NCBI GenBank assembly: GCA_944472155.2
Contig: OX235277.1
Span: forward strand, 30,638,804 to 30,702,803
DNA length: 64,000 bases
Reading direction: 5' to 3'
From: Trichobilharzia szidati
Taxonomy: Eukaryota; Platyhelminthes; Trematoda; Strigeidida; Schistosomatidae
Shown: positions 43,640-55,214 of the stretch, one piece after another
Layout: every line of letters begins with the position of its first letter
Position numbering within the stretch: position 1 is the first letter of the stretch
Translations under genes and position numbers: made by a program
The notes under the pieces: model-generated
Databases searched by the model: none
What the model was told of the DNA's origin: nothing
The model's input: the letters and a program-made list of their open reading frames with translations, nothing else

Positions 43640-44010
43640 AATTGACTTAGAGGTCCGTTAAAAACGATGGAGGTGTGGACGTCTGTTTGGTTCTAGTTTA
43701 GAACTCTTCAGCAGCACGTGCCTGTTCCATCAGCCCATCCAACCCAGAAGCCTTAGGTTACTCACTGACAACATTGGCTGCTGATCGCGCTATAAATGGG
43801 GAATCAGCAGGTGTTAGAAGTGATGGCTTGGCCGTTGGATTTCGTCTCTATGCCAGAATAGTCAACGAACTCGTCTCCTAACCGGAAGATCTTCAGTCTG
43901 ATCCCTATTGGGATCATGGGTGCCTTCTCCTGCAAAGTAGTTAACCAGGACGAAGCAGCTGTCCAGTACTCCCTAGTTTCCAATGTTTATTCAACTTGAG
44001 GTTAGCTTCC
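43640..44010. repeat. H1 head-to-head inverted pair, minus tRNA head deleted
   Basis: Minus arm 43,640-43,740 retains the ribozyme but lost most of its tRNA head. Plus arm about 43,800-44,010 retains a head (CTAACCGGAAGATC, B-box remnant) and the 3' half of a ribozyme (GACGAAGCAGCTGTCCAGTAC). Confidence 0.78.
43670..43722 (-). ncRNA. Hammerhead ribozyme, H1 type, single core change
   Basis: On the minus strand: stem I GTGCTG, CTGAAGA (43,711-43,705), perfect five-pair stem II GTTCT/AGAAC, then CAAA where GAAA is required, stem III and an intact GTC (43,680-43,678). Only the G12-to-C change stands against the core rules. Confidence 0.68.
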
Positions 44011-44289
44011 CTGTGTGATAGTTGTGTGCGGTTATTTATTAGCCTTTAAACAGGAGGACCATAAGTATCAGTAATATAAGAGTGTGATCTGGTCCAAATT
44101 AGTCGTAACCGTCTGCTTAATGTTTGATACGATTCAACTGCTTTTCTTCGATTTGACTTCCAGTTGATTTACAGTAGTGTGACGTAAAGCATTTTGACGT
44201 TTTTCTCACAATCCTGCAGCAAAATACGACACAATCTTATTTAATCTTTTCAAATAACTGCATTTTTTTTACCTTAATCAATCAAAGAT

Positions 44290-44684
44290 GAGGATTTTGA
44301 ACACAGGATCGCAAAAGCAAGACACACCTTCATTAATCTAAAATCACTGTGGAAATCTGCCGCACTCAGCATAAATAACAAGATTAGAATTTTCAGTACT
44401 AATGTATTCTCAGGTCTTCTGTATGATCCAGAGACTTGGAGCTTGAGTCCCTGAAAGCACTTTCAGCAGACTGCAGACTTTTACCAACAGCTAATTTCGT
44501 CGCTCCGTACTGAAGGTGGTCAGTCATAAAGGATTAGCAACAAGGAACTCTAGCAGACACTAAAGTGGGCGTGCGTCCTGGATTGACATGGAGAAGATCG
44601 TGGAAGAGAGACAGATGATAGCTTGTGAGCAGTCGCGCAGTCAGTTGAAGAGACTGACAGAGAAGTGGATGTGAACTGCTGAAG
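44290..44684 (+). mobile_element. RTE-clade copy fused at its 3' end to an H1 fragment
   Basis: RT thumb (ATCGCAAAAGCAAGACACACC) to the near-3' region (AGAAGTGGATGTGAACTGCTGAAG). The expected last about 30 bases and tail are missing, replaced by H1 sequence through the shared word CTGCTGAAG at 44,676-44,684. Confidence 0.8.
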
Positions 44685-44790
44685 GACCCCGAATTAGGAT
44701 GAAAGAGTTGCTAGGCGCTTCCTGGTTTTCAGTGTTCTCTAACTCACTTTCGGTTGTGATGAAACCAACATTGAAAGAGTCATTTGTTAG
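44676..44790 (+). repeat. H1 3' fragment beginning in the ribozyme
   Basis: CTGCTGAAGGACCCCGAATT...GGATGAAAGAG is an H1 ribozyme body followed by the normal H1 tail (GGTTTTCAGTGTTCTCTAAC). The tRNA head is absent. Confidence 0.75.
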
Positions 44791-46149
44791 TGTATATTAT
44801 TAAGTATCACTCTGATTGACACTCAAGAGGGAATTCTGGTTATCGAACCGGTTAAAGATACATACAAATAAAACGAATATATTGAATAAGTTTACTGACT
44901 TGCAAAGTTTTTTCAGGTAAAATAAGTTTTTAAATCTTATCTCTTATTTTCCGTAGAATAATTATTGCAGAACAATAGGAGACTAAAAAAAAGTAACGAT
45001 GTTCTCTGTTTTGAAAAGAAATAAAATTATCCTCAGTTTTTCATTGACAAAGTAAACACACCCTTAGATGATAAGACAAAGCGGATATGACACAATAAAT
45101 TTGGGAAGGTCGAATTATATCTATCTTTCAGTCAGTCACATAGTATAAATGTACAAGTATATATATATATATAATTGCATGTGAGGTCATTATATTCGGT
45201 TGCCTTATTAGTAAATTCTTATTTGAAGCCGCATTGTATTTAAAATGATTCTCATATTATACCTTTGATACTAATACTAGTGAATAAGGCTGTGGAGAAG
45301 TGGTTTAATGAGTGAGTTTTTCTACACTGCCGTACACTGACTTAGAATAATGGTGCACCTAAGATTGGTAAAAGTGAACTGACGCCATCATTCATATGAA
45401 AACTTAGATTCGTAGAAAATAAGAAAGACAAATAGTTATGTGGCAGTTGCTTCACAAGGTTATTAACACTCATACGTTCCAGTCACTAATGCCTGAGTTT
45501 ATTGTCAACAAACATTTGGAAACTGAAAGATATTTTCCAGTGCTCTTTACAGGTCTTTAATGATCTATAACTGGTGTTGATTTGTGACGAAATCTACATT
45601 GAAAAGGAGCTGATGTCGTGAATAAATATTTGTACAGCTTAAATAAATAGTAGTGTTTAACAGCGGTATCAGATAGTCCAGGTAGTGATAATAGTGATAA
45701 ATAATAACATATCCTCATAACTTAGGTAGTACGAAACATTTGAAACGTGTAATAACCATTTATTAAATTACGGATGTAGTAATGCTGCGATACAACTATA
45801 ACATAAATCAGAGAACCTACCGAGTCATTTCTGTAGCTGCATATCACTTTGCAATCAATCTTTACAATATAAGAACTATATATATATATTTGCAGCTGTG
45901 CAGATAAGAGAAAATGCTCCTTGTCTCCATATTTAAAATATCGTTTTCTTGTCGTTATCTCGCTTTTAGTAAATAAAAGCTTAACAAATGGAAGTTACAG
46001 AGAGCTCTCAACTCTTCTATGCTGTTTTTGCCCATCTGTTATGTCTGTCTAGACGTTGATTATCCGTGTGCATAAATATATATGCCAAGGTTTGATAAAA
46101 ATTTGGAATAAAACAATGTTATTCGAATTATTACAACACTTCATCAGTA
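44791..46149. other. No gene; one H1 tail scrap and TA tracts
   Basis: H1 tail-like sequence at about 45,530-45,610 (CCAGTGCTCTTTACAGG...TTGATTTGTGACGAAATC). TA repeats at about 45,159-45,172 and 45,880-45,891. No coding signal. Confidence 0.45.
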
Positions 46150-46440
46150 GGTAAATGTGAAATCTCCAAGTGTTAGTTTGTAGCGATTTGATCGGTTTCA
46201 AATTTTATCACGGGTTGATATCATTAAGATAACCAGTGAAAACCGGAGAGTTCGACAGAGGTTCGGTCCTGGATCCGATCTCCAGTAGGGTCACGGGTAT
46301 GAAACGCTGAAGAGTTTCATTCTGGGACTGTGCAGCTGTTCAATACTCCTTATTGGTGTTTAATGCTTTCCTAATTGATGCTAATCGGTGAACGGACTTG
46401 AGAATCAGTCAAATCCCTGAAAACTAACACTTGAAGACTA
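46150..46440. repeat. H1 inverted pair with central deletion
   Basis: 46,155-46,250 is the tail of a minus-strand arm. It joins directly to the B-box side of a plus arm (GGTCCTGGATCCGATC), so both ribozyme and head of the left arm and the A box of the right arm are deleted. The right ribozyme keeps CTGAAGA at 46,307-46,313 but has lost GAAA. Confidence 0.68.
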
Positions 46441-46499
46441 ATCAAATTCTCACTAGTGGATGAGTACAGGATGAATTTACCCGGGGTTCTATTTAGAAT

Positions 46500-46830
46500 T
46501 TATGACTGGTCGGGTCCACCAGGCAGGGAGTGTGGACAAATACTCGCCGATGACGTTGACTAAGGGTTGCGCTTTAAGTCAGGAATCGGCAGAAGTTAGA
46601 ATCTATCGGCCATCGGATTATGTCCTACTGACTGAACGTTCAACAAGTTTGCTTCGTTACTTGAAAGTTGTGAGTTTGATATCTACAGGGATGGATCGTG
46701 GGTGCGCGGTGCCGAAGAGTCCCAATCTGGGACGAACCAGCTTTCCAAAACTCGTTGGTTTTCGGTCGTTCTTTAAGTTATGTCAGTCTATGATCAAACG
46801 TGAAACAAACCTGGAATGTCGATTGAATAT
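46500..46830 (+). repeat. H1 SINE, single arm with spacer
   Basis: Spacer with TACTCGCCGATGACGTTGAC, A-box region CTGACTGAACGTTC, and ribozyme 46,702-46,756 with CCGAAGA (46,711-46,717), perfect stem II GTCCC/GGGAC, but GAAC for GAAA and a lost stem I. A 119-codon open frame runs over it and is accidental. Confidence 0.73.
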
Positions 46831-46989
46831 CTTCCTGTGCAAAAAGGTAATTTCCCCCTGATAGAAATAATGCTAAGACGTCCTGAATGTACTTGAAATA
46901 AGGCATAATAACTATAAAGTGGTTTTAATACGTAATCCTGGAGCTTCATAGTAACTGTATGAGAACAACCAATGAAGACCATCCTGAAT

Positions 46990-47470
46990 TTCGTATCTTA
47001 AGTTTGGCTGCAAACTCGTCACTTGTACCGTACACATTTTGAGGTGAGAATGCATTGTAAATTCTTATGGAAACAAAGAGATATTCATACCTTAACATCT
47101 ACTTTGCTCGATACTAACTGAGAGGTCAAGCGAAATAATATGATGATAAGTGCTATTCATTGATACGGGTAGCTTATTTCAAAGGAAACTTATGTATTCT
47201 CAATTCAAACTGTGTAGTTTGCAAGTGACAACTATAATTCTATGCATTATCAGTTTACCCGATTGGTTAACCAGAATTTCGGCAGTTTCGGCTGACTCGG
47301 CTCTCTGAGTTGAATCAAGCCGAGCAGATCACTGAGAAGCTCAGCTCCAAACGAGTGAGAGAGCCGTTAGTATTTTGAGTCCATTCGTTCTGACTAGCAA
47401 GCACTGTCCTTTGGTGTGAGAGGTTTCCAGCTAGACATATCAACTACCAGGGTATGCTATTACACTGCTG
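46990..47470 (+). repeat. H2 hammerhead repeat, old copy
   Basis: Front part near 47,035-47,090, hairpin ACTCGGCTCTCTGAGTTGAAT near 47,295-47,315, ribozyme remnant 47,322-47,372 (CTGAGAA, GAGAG), body GACTAGCAAGCACTG. Confidence 0.65.
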
Positions 47471-47544
47471 ATAATGATACTTGTGTTTTTGAATTAGTTA
47501 TTTTGTCCCTTTGAATTCCAAGTGCAAAGTAGGGCTTCAAGTTT

Positions 47545-47710
47545 CAGCTTTGAAGTTTCAGTAGCAGTGGTGTTTATCTTTCTACAGGGTGTAGCTGCTA
47601 GCCTCACTCTCAGCCTACCCTCTTTTCAGGTCTAATACTAGCCGAGGATGGAACCGCGGACCGCGTGGGGAGTAGTTTGCAAGTATCCTACCGTGGAACC
47701 ATGATAATGA
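47545..47710 (-). repeat. SINE-Gly, minus strand
   Basis: Head on the minus strand CATGGTTCCACGGTAGGATAC with B box GGTTCCATCC near 47,650-47,659. The body contains the reverse of GCCTCACTCTCAGCCTACCC, shared with the 5.7 kb copy. Confidence 0.7.
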
Positions 47711-48859
47711 TAGTTATCATTTCGTAATTTATTTTTAAATATCTGGTTAAATACATTTAATGAATTATTTAACAAGAACGTTAAATAATAAAATTATGCT
47801 CACTGAAGTAATCTATTTCGCTTTAAATTTCCTCCAAGATAAAATTTAATGTAGTGATATATTTTACCGAATAAGTAAGAAAATCAGAAAAGCATTTTCA
47901 TTTTAGTGTACAACAATCTTCATAACTTATCTGAATGGCTATATGTATCATTTAGCCTAATTCTCCTAAGGGAGTTAGTTGTTTCATTGCAGATTTGATT
48001 GCATGTTTTTTTAGATATTTTTTTCTAAAGATGAACGTAAACATTAAATCACAGACATCAAAAGAGGAATATGAAATATATACATGTGTATTACTTATCG
48101 GTGTTATTATTACTTCTACCTATTTGATATTCTGTTGCTTGAAGCATAATAGCTGATAGCAAAAAAGGAAACACAATGAATGAACTTGTATTTGAACAGA
48201 ACTGTTATCTATTTTAAATATGGCAATATATGTATATATATATATGCATATATATGTATTCATTGTATATGAGAAACACTAATATAAATGAGTTAAACGG
48301 TATTTTACCCATTGAAACTCTCCTTTGTTTTGATTTCTAGTGTTTGTCTGACTGATATTCCCTTTTGTTGTTCAGCTAACTGTAAGTGCATGCAAAGAAT
48401 TATTTTCAGGTTTATATCGAATGGCGTATCTTAGGTGCTGTCGGTACTTTGATTATGTGAACTACCACTCTGTCACCAGTAGACCAGTTCTTTCGTTTAA
48501 TTAAATTCTGTTTCCGAAATGTTTTTAACTTTTAACATGAGGCAGTATACAGTCAAATCATGCGATGGTAGCCAGTAAACAATGTCTAGTTAGTGTAAGA
48601 GTTTTTTTCTACATATGGTCGGAATCAAACTGATAATCATTTCAGAAGAGTATATCACTTCGTACAGATTTCTGTTATTAGCCACTATCTTTTAAGAATT
48701 ACCACATTCATTATTTGGCGTATGCTATTTACTGGTGTTCATGAAGCCGTCATCGCTTAAAAATACAATAAGCTTTTGTTATACTTGATAATACCTCTAT
48801 GTCGAGGAATATCATCATAATTCAAGGCTTCGGTTAACTGACTAGTTAATTCTGTTCGC
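47711..48859. other. No gene; TA tract
   Basis: TATATATATATATGCATATATA near 48,231-48,252 in slightly interrupted form; nothing else recognisable. Confidence 0.45.
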
Positions 48860-49085
48860 TACACTTCTAGTGGAAAACAGGGCTTTAGGCTTTAGGTCTT
48901 AGAGTTTCACTAGAGATGATGTTGCTACAAGTTGTTTGGGATTTCTGGTTTCAAGGGCAACCTTCCATCTTTTGCGGAACCCTCATCAACTAGATGAGGC
49001 TTAAAGGTTTATCAGCCAGAGATTGAACCCCAGACCACCTGTGTGGCAGACGAGCATTCTATCACTGAACCACCGATGCACTTGA
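48860..49085 (-). repeat. SINE-Gly, minus strand, best tRNA-Gly resemblance
   Basis: Minus strand from 49,079: GCATCGGTGGTTCAGTGATA, GAATGCTCGTCTGCCAC and GGGGTTCAATC, closely following a eukaryotic tRNA-Gly(GCC), including a GCC anticodon context TGCCAC. The acceptor 3' side is changed (GGCTGATAAA), so it is a SINE head. The body runs down to about 48,860. Confidence 0.8.
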
Positions 49086-49734
49086 AACGTTGATTTGTGT
49101 AGCAAATATTCATTTTTTACCTTATATGCTCGAATCTGGGTTTATGTACAGAGTCTTGGGTAACCTGTTGGTGTACTAATACTCACTCAAAATGAACATA
49201 TACATTATCATTTGAGCGTACTGCACTAAATTTCATTCAAGTATTTAGTATGACGCGCATAATATTTACTTTTATTGAGTATTGTATTTTATTTTATAGA
49301 TTAGGAAAAAAGTTCACAGTATTTTCTCTTGAAATGAACATACAACTGCATAAGATGAACTCAGTTAATTATTAAAGCCAATTGCTATGCATAGTCCTAA
49401 TGACAGTTAGCCTTTTGAAAATTCACATAAAAGTACTCGTTACATCATTTTTACTGACATTGATACGTTTTAGGAGTTGTAACATCTAAACTTAGATTTT
49501 TAGAAATAACTTTTCATTGAATCATTCGTCATTCAGTGGAAGTATACTGATCCGTTTAGAATTTATTCATTGATCTCTACTTGAGCAATATTTGCTAATA
49601 TCATTTGTTTTTTAGTTATTTACTCAATACTTTGACTTCTGGTCGAATGCAAATGCTGGATTCTAAACCCCCTTGAAAGTGATTTTAAACTTTGCACATT
49701 AGGTATGTGTTAAGTAAGAAAAATAATTTGGTAG
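49086..49734. other. No gene seen
   Basis: Unremarkable. Confidence 0.45.
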
Positions 49735-50478
49735 AAAATGAGGCGAATACAGGACTTCAGATGAACATTGAGAATACAGTGATGATAAATATACCCACAC
49801 ACCAAAAGCAATTGCTGACTGTCGTTAATATCAGGAAGCCGTCTTGTTTACTTATATGATCTGGGCGGCATCATCTCAACTATGAGCTTCATGGACGAGA
49901 ATGTCAAAGTCAGTTTGAATTGGAAGAGAGAAAAACACAGGCATTTGTTACTCTGAAATCGGTGTAGAGATGTACAGCACCTAGTATAAGAAACAAGACT
50001 ATAATTTTCAACACGAATGTCAAGTCAATGCTTCTGTATGATTCAGTGAATTGGCATAGGTGTCACCAAAATTATTTTCAACAGTCTGCTGTAAGCCTCC
50101 ATAAATAGATGAATCCTGCACTCGATACTGAAGACCAGATGACAGGACAAAAAGGATAATGAAAAAAAGCTCCGGCGTTCAGAGAACAAGTCAGCATTCT
50201 ATCACCCAAAAATATGCAGAAGGAAACGGAAACAGATTGGATGTAGGCTGAGTAGACAGCTGAGTGACATCGCACAGAAAGCATACACTTGAGTGAGACC
50301 TGACTGGGAAGTGGTGGGCTAGGTTTCAGTTTGAAAGTGACACTAAGGAGGTAATTTCAGGCGTAAATGTAAGCCTTATGACAGTTGTGAGGCCAGTTGA
50401 AAATATTGACGGGGAACTGAATGCATAGTGATGTGAGGCTGATGCCTTAGGTTCCATTCGGAACCCAAGGGACGGATA
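49735..50478 (+). mobile_element. RTE-clade dead copy
   Basis: Thumb block (ACAGGCATTTGTTACTCTG), the GTCAAGTCAATGCTTCTGTATG block, and the 3' end AGGTTCCATTCGGAACCCAAG then GGGACGG in place of an AAT tail. Frames broken. Confidence 0.82.
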
Positions 50479-50565
50479 AACGAAAGTAGTTATGGACGTG
50501 TTAGAGAACATATATGGCTTGTCTAAATGAGTGGAACTTTCAATAAGTTTTACAAATACAGTATG

Positions 50566-50690
50566 TGCATCGTGATGGCGAATTATCTGGAATGGTGGCC
50601 TCATTGCATACGTGACTGATAGAATTCAGTCTGCACCAGAGAAAGGACTAAACACGTCACGCTAGTTACTAGTGTCCAGTCATAAATACA
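50566..50690 (+). repeat. Short dispersed repeat X
   Basis: CGTGATGGCGAATTATCTGG...CTGATAGAATTCAGTCTGCAC...CTAGTTACTAGTGTCCA. A second copy sits inside an RTE copy at about 55,590-55,725. No tRNA boxes or ORF. Confidence 0.55.
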
Positions 50691-51265
50691 GTATTATCAA
50701 CTGATGGCAAACACACAAATATTTTAATATAACTCAAATTACAAGCTAATGTGTAATATTTGACTGACCACAATCCTGTAGAGAAATTTATGCTTCGTTA
50801 CAGTTTACGCTGAACTAGTTATCAATATATTAAATTCGACCGTTCTATTGCCTGTCGTAAGATATTTATGGAACCGAAATTACGCAATCAGATGAGATAA
50901 CTAAGTTTTTCTTATAATTTAAGTCATTACTTCCTTATATTATTTTGTAAAATATATATATAGTCTTGAATAGTGCAGTTTGAAGTGAATACAATTTCTT
51001 GATTTTGTTCATGGTCTATAAGATGATATCACAGATAAATCGACTAGAGACGATGAGTTAATTATATTTAATATTCATGAAAATGATAACATCTTTATTC
51101 CAAACAGTAAGTTTGATACAATGAGGAATTTTTAGCATCTAGTACTGTGTCTAACCTCCTCTTCACACTTACATAATAAAGGGTAAAATAATCCACAGAA
51201 AATTAACATTGATAATAATGTCAATAAGATTGTGAAAGTAAAATTAAAATTAAAAGTTGATAGAA
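50691..51265. other. No gene seen
   Basis: TA-rich at 50,949-50,962; otherwise nothing. Confidence 0.45.
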
Positions 51266-52215
51266 TTACTGACAACAATATATTAATGAAAGAAAAAAAT
51301 GATGTTTACTTACAGTTTCGTTGTAAGTTAGTAGTTTCATATCTAAGAATTTTCTCATCACATAAACTGCGTGCAAATACGGCGTTCCTGAGTTCTCATA
51401 TTTAGTCTTCCAAGCATAAAGTCTCCTATAATTGCTTCCAATCCTACTTGATGTGATGCAAAGGCAGAGTTGTGTTAGAAAGGGTTGATTAGAGTCCGAC
51501 AAGATCATATTCGCCAATTTCTGGCATAAATTATAGTATTCGTCCACAACACCATTAATCAGTTGGCTTAGTAACACTACAGTCACACTACCGACAGCTT
51601 TCAGTGTACTTCGCAATGTAACAAAATCTTTCTTAATTACCCCAGGAAAGATTAGGGAATAGCAAGAGGAACAGATGGAATACAAAATAAACAGACTGTA
51701 AAAGTGGAAAGTGAATGATACCAGGTTGCCTTAACTCCTTTATGCATGGCGGGTAAGATAAAATTCCTAGCTAGAAATTAAAACGATGTGGAAAGACCAG
51801 TGAAGACCAGAGGAAAGACATAATCCAAAGTGTTTAAAGTTCGATTTAGTCTCTACTTGAGTACCTTCTCTGATACAAGAATCACGGGAGCGATTCAGTT
51901 CATGTAAATCAGGTTTTTGTTTGGAAGTGAAATTAATAATCTAAAATTTAATGAGATTTATCTTACGATCATTCGATAAAGAGAAATGAGTAATTTCTGA
52001 CGAAAAGCTATTCACTTTGGAACAATCTGATTGAGTTACGACGCCGGCGTGGGGACAGTCGGATCATTGGCATACTTGACAGAATTGGCTTTATCAGAAC
52101 GAAGCAGGCCATGTAAGAGAAAATAAAACAGAAAAGGAAGAAGAACTGCACCTTGAGGGACACTCAACACAGTAAGTGTGGCAATGGGAGACTTTACTTT
52201 GTATACGGTGTACTG
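51266..52215 (-). pseudogene. CR1-like non-LTR retrotransposon, RT C-terminal half
   Basis: Read down the minus strand: LSVPQGAVLLPFLF (RT block 4, about 52,180-52,140), VKYANDPTVPTP (the YxDD block with D to N, about 52,085-52,050), then FKHFGLCLSSGLHWSFHI, ELRQPGIIHFPLL, and after a shift near 51,670 a 130-codon open stretch with SLIFPGVIKKDFVTLRSTLK, CQKLANMILSDSNQPF, SSRIGSNYRRLYAWKTKYEN. This order is the RT thumb and C-terminus of CR1/SR1-type elements. Catalytic loss and two frame breaks show it is dead. Confidence 0.78.
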
Positions 52216-52219
52216 TTTT

Positions 52220-52560
52220 CCACCAGAAAAATAACACAGTTTTGTTCAGCGAAGAAATTTCTTTTCAACGACTTCATTTTCAAGCTGTACAGTCGTATTT
52301 ATATTACAGAAAAGGTCATTAAGTGGCACTAAATAATTGCTCAGTCAATATACATATATGTGATAAGAATAACGATAATTAAAATGTTATAAGGGGTAGA
52401 GTTGAAGTGGATAAATTACAAAATTATTAAAGATTGTTTTATAAGTGAACTGTAATCAAATATATATATATATATAATATAAATACGACTGTACAGCTTG
52501 AAAATGAAGTCGTTGAAAGGAAATTTCTTCGCTGAACAAAAACTGTGTTTTTACTTATGA
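52220..52560. repeat. Foldback element built of Q repeats
   Basis: Left arm 52,232-52,306 and right arm 52,477-52,550 are near-perfect inverted copies (GACTGTACAGCTTGAAAATG, AAGTCGTTGAAA, TTTCTTCGCTGAACAAAA). The loop of about 170 bases ends in a TA repeat (52,460-52,476). Single Q arms occur at 17.1, 22.2 and 59.8 kb. Confidence 0.75.
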
Positions 52561-53419
52561 ATAAATGGGTACTTTTCGTGAGAAAAATAACAGTTAAAAA
52601 ATTTGTCAATTAAGCACCCTGTTTGTGTCACAGCAAGTATCTGATTAAGGTGTAGAATCTTGAGGATTAACTGATACATACACTTAATAAAAAATTGTGA
52701 TAAAATAAGAAACAGCAGTTAACACATTCTTGTGTTGCTCTTACTTAGTTAAAAGTGAATTAGTGTAATACATTGTCATAACATTTACAACAGTCGGGCT
52801 GGTACCATTCATCAGTATAATGCCACTGCTATAGAATGTGTTGTATGTCTAAATGTTTGTTCATTGCTCAGATATTTCCTAAAAAAGTTAGGCTGTTTTA
52901 ACTAACAAGCTTAATTATATTACGAAAAGTTTGTTTTAACTTCATTGAAAAGTTAACCATGCATAGAATTTATTCATCCCATTTTTCGTTTTTTTCTCAG
53001 TCTAGTAATAGTACAACCGTCTAAGGTCACCCATTTAGAAAACAAACTATTTCACATTGTAGCATACAAAAAAATAAACAAACAAATGAATGAAACTGTA
53101 CAAACGGAATAACTTAACGAAGGGAGTGTGTGGTGTTATTATTTGACCTAACGAAAATCTCGGTTTGATAATGTACTTATATACAAAACTTCTGCTTTGA
53201 TGTATTTCATCAGAGTGATAGATAAATATGCGTTAGTCATGGAAACAATACACACGTTTTTGTGCATAATTTAAGCAAATCTTTCATGTATTTTTAAGTT
53301 TCTAAGTTATGATCAAACGTGTGGATAATGGTGATGGGTATTTTAATATTATTAGTGCAGATAAATTGCTGCAAGTTTAGAAGTTGAAAATAAGTTTCTT
53401 CTCATCACTTTATATTCGG
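52561..53419. other. No gene seen
   Basis: No recognisable element. Confidence 0.45.
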
Positions 53420-53625
53420 AGTGACACTTGGAGCTTTCAGCTTTTAAGTACCAGTAGCCGTGTTGCGTCTTACGAGGTGGGGTCGACAGTCTCACACCCA
53501 ACCTTCCCTCTTTACGGAATTTATTACCGGTTAAGTGAGGTATAGGATCAAGTCAACCACGAATCGGATGCAGATGTCATGCGTGATCACCGACAATCCT
53601 ACCACTGAACCACGGTCAATTAAAC
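53420..53625 (-). repeat. SINE-Gly, minus strand
   Basis: Head on the minus strand CCGTGGTTCAGTGGTAGGATT (53,617 down), body with the reverse of CTCACACCCAACCTTCCCTC. Confidence 0.72.
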
Positions 53626-53900
53626 GGATCGAAAAAGCTGTACAATGGTCTTTTCTTCATTACTTTATTGGTGAAGACAGAGGACCACTCTCTTTCATTG
53701 AGAAATATATTATGGATACAGGGCACAAAGTTGATGTTAACACGTCTTTTCAACCTAACTATAAAACGTGTTGAGATGTTTCCTAAATCTGTTGGAGCGA
53801 ATAGAAACTGTTAACCATCTTTGTGCGTTCAAAAACAATTTTTCATCGCACTGAGGCTTCTTTAGTAAATTTTATTTTGATACTAAGACAGATGTACTGT
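53622..53900 (+). mobile_element. Penelope-like element remnant, endonuclease C-terminus
   Basis: GPLSFIEKYIMDTGHKVDVN then TSFQPNYKTC and a stop, colinear with the minus-strand copy at 56.6-57.1 kb including the 3' UTR word ACAGATGTACTGTG. The domain core is missing. It abuts the SINE-Gly. Confidence 0.72.
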
Positions 53901-54689
53901 GATCCACCTTTTGTTAGTCTACTGATCTCTGTTGTTATTTAGGCCCTTTAACTTTACATATGTGTATTCTCTCTCCCCTACAGATTCCTGTGATAGGTAC
54001 ATACGTGGGGTCAGATTATTCAAAAATATGTTATGCAATTATATTCCACGATTCAGGTGAATTCTGCAACATTTTTTTGTCAGGACTCATAAAATGAACT
54101 AATTGATTCAAATGTCATTAAAGTATGAAAAATTCTTATTTCATGTAAATGAGAACACATTAATCAGTAAAGATTTCAATTTTCGTAACTACGCTTCCAA
54201 GTTGTACACTTATTCAGGATGCTTATATGTGCAACTTAAACTGACAACAGAGGTCACAGATCATGTCATTTGTTAACAGAGCACATCAAAGTACATGAGT
54301 AACAACTATATTTCAAAAATGAAGAATAGTTTTATGTCAGCAAGACGGTTGACAACTAACTAGTTGAGTGATGAATAATCGTTTAGAAATATTTGACAAG
54401 AGAAAAGAGAACAAAGGATTCAAAAATGAGTTGCATAGAAATAATAATGGACTACATTAAGATTATAATACAGTTGTTCAGGAGAACAGAGAAGGAGGAA
54501 CAGAAGAAAAAGAGAATGAAAAGCTTCTGAATGCGAAGTTTAGGTCCGTCCTTAAGCATTGGTAAGGCTGCGGCTGCTTGAAGAAGATGTAAGCGAAATA
54601 CATTCGAACGATTTGGTCATCTAGTAATTCCAACGATTATTTTCAGTAAGAATTCAGTAGTGAGCAGAAATCAGTTTGTTCAGTGGTCA
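53901..54689. other. No gene seen
   Basis: Purine-rich plus strand near 54,480-54,530; nothing recognisable. Confidence 0.42.
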
Positions 54690-54980
54690 AAATTAACAGG
54701 CTTAGTCACACCGGATACTGTGCTGATAAGCTTGGCTCCAAACGAGCCAAACGGTTATCTGGTGTTGGGATCATTTCAGTTTGACTGGCTAGCAAGCATT
54801 ACTGGTTGGTATGAGTGGCATACAACTACTCATTTCAACTAATCAATAGTACATAGCATTGTGCCTTTTTGCTTGGTTTCTTGATTCCTATTTATGGTAT
54901 CAAGTAGATTACATACTATCATCTGAAAAATATCGATTTGCCGTAGCAACTGTGGTTAAATTTCAGCTGACATTATTTAA
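54690..54980 (+). repeat. H2 hammerhead repeat with inverted end
   Basis: Ribozyme at 54,703-54,768, body TGACTGGCTAGCAAGCATTAC, then the inverted landmark TATTTATGGTATCAAGTAG near 54,890, as in the 24 kb copy. Confidence 0.72.
54703..54768 (+). ncRNA. Hammerhead ribozyme, H2 type, degenerate
   Basis: CTGATAA at 54,723-54,729 (G8 lost), stem II GGCTC/GAGCC around CAAAC, CAAAC for GAAAC, ATC triplet (54,757-54,759), stem I CACACC/GGTGTTG interrupted by about ten bases. Fold kept better than core. Confidence 0.58.
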
Positions 54981-55214
54981 ATGACCGATTTAGGTTATGC
55001 TTTAGTCTACTGTATTTACTAAGACGGCAGATTATTAACAGATAAAGAGGTGCATGTGAATATACTACTTAGAGAAAATATTTAGGTCAGTAAACGAAAT
55101 TAGGAATATACGCTAAACTTTGGATTCTGCTTCACTATTGTTGTTTTCTGTTTTTATCCAAAATTCTATCTGACACAACCATTTAGATGCCATCCATTAA
55201 GCTGCAATTCTACC

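Noticed and set aside
46502..46861. 119-codon plus-strand frame
   Set aside because: Coincides exactly with an H1 repeat whose relatives are not open.
51314..51695. Possible host-gene exon with pyrimidine-rich acceptor and GTAAGT donor on the minus strand
   Set aside because: The peptide (SLIFPGVIKKDF..., LANMILSDSNQPF..., YAWKTKYEN) matches the C-terminal pattern of CR1-like reverse transcriptases, and the preceding 500 bases encode the RT blocks that belong before it.
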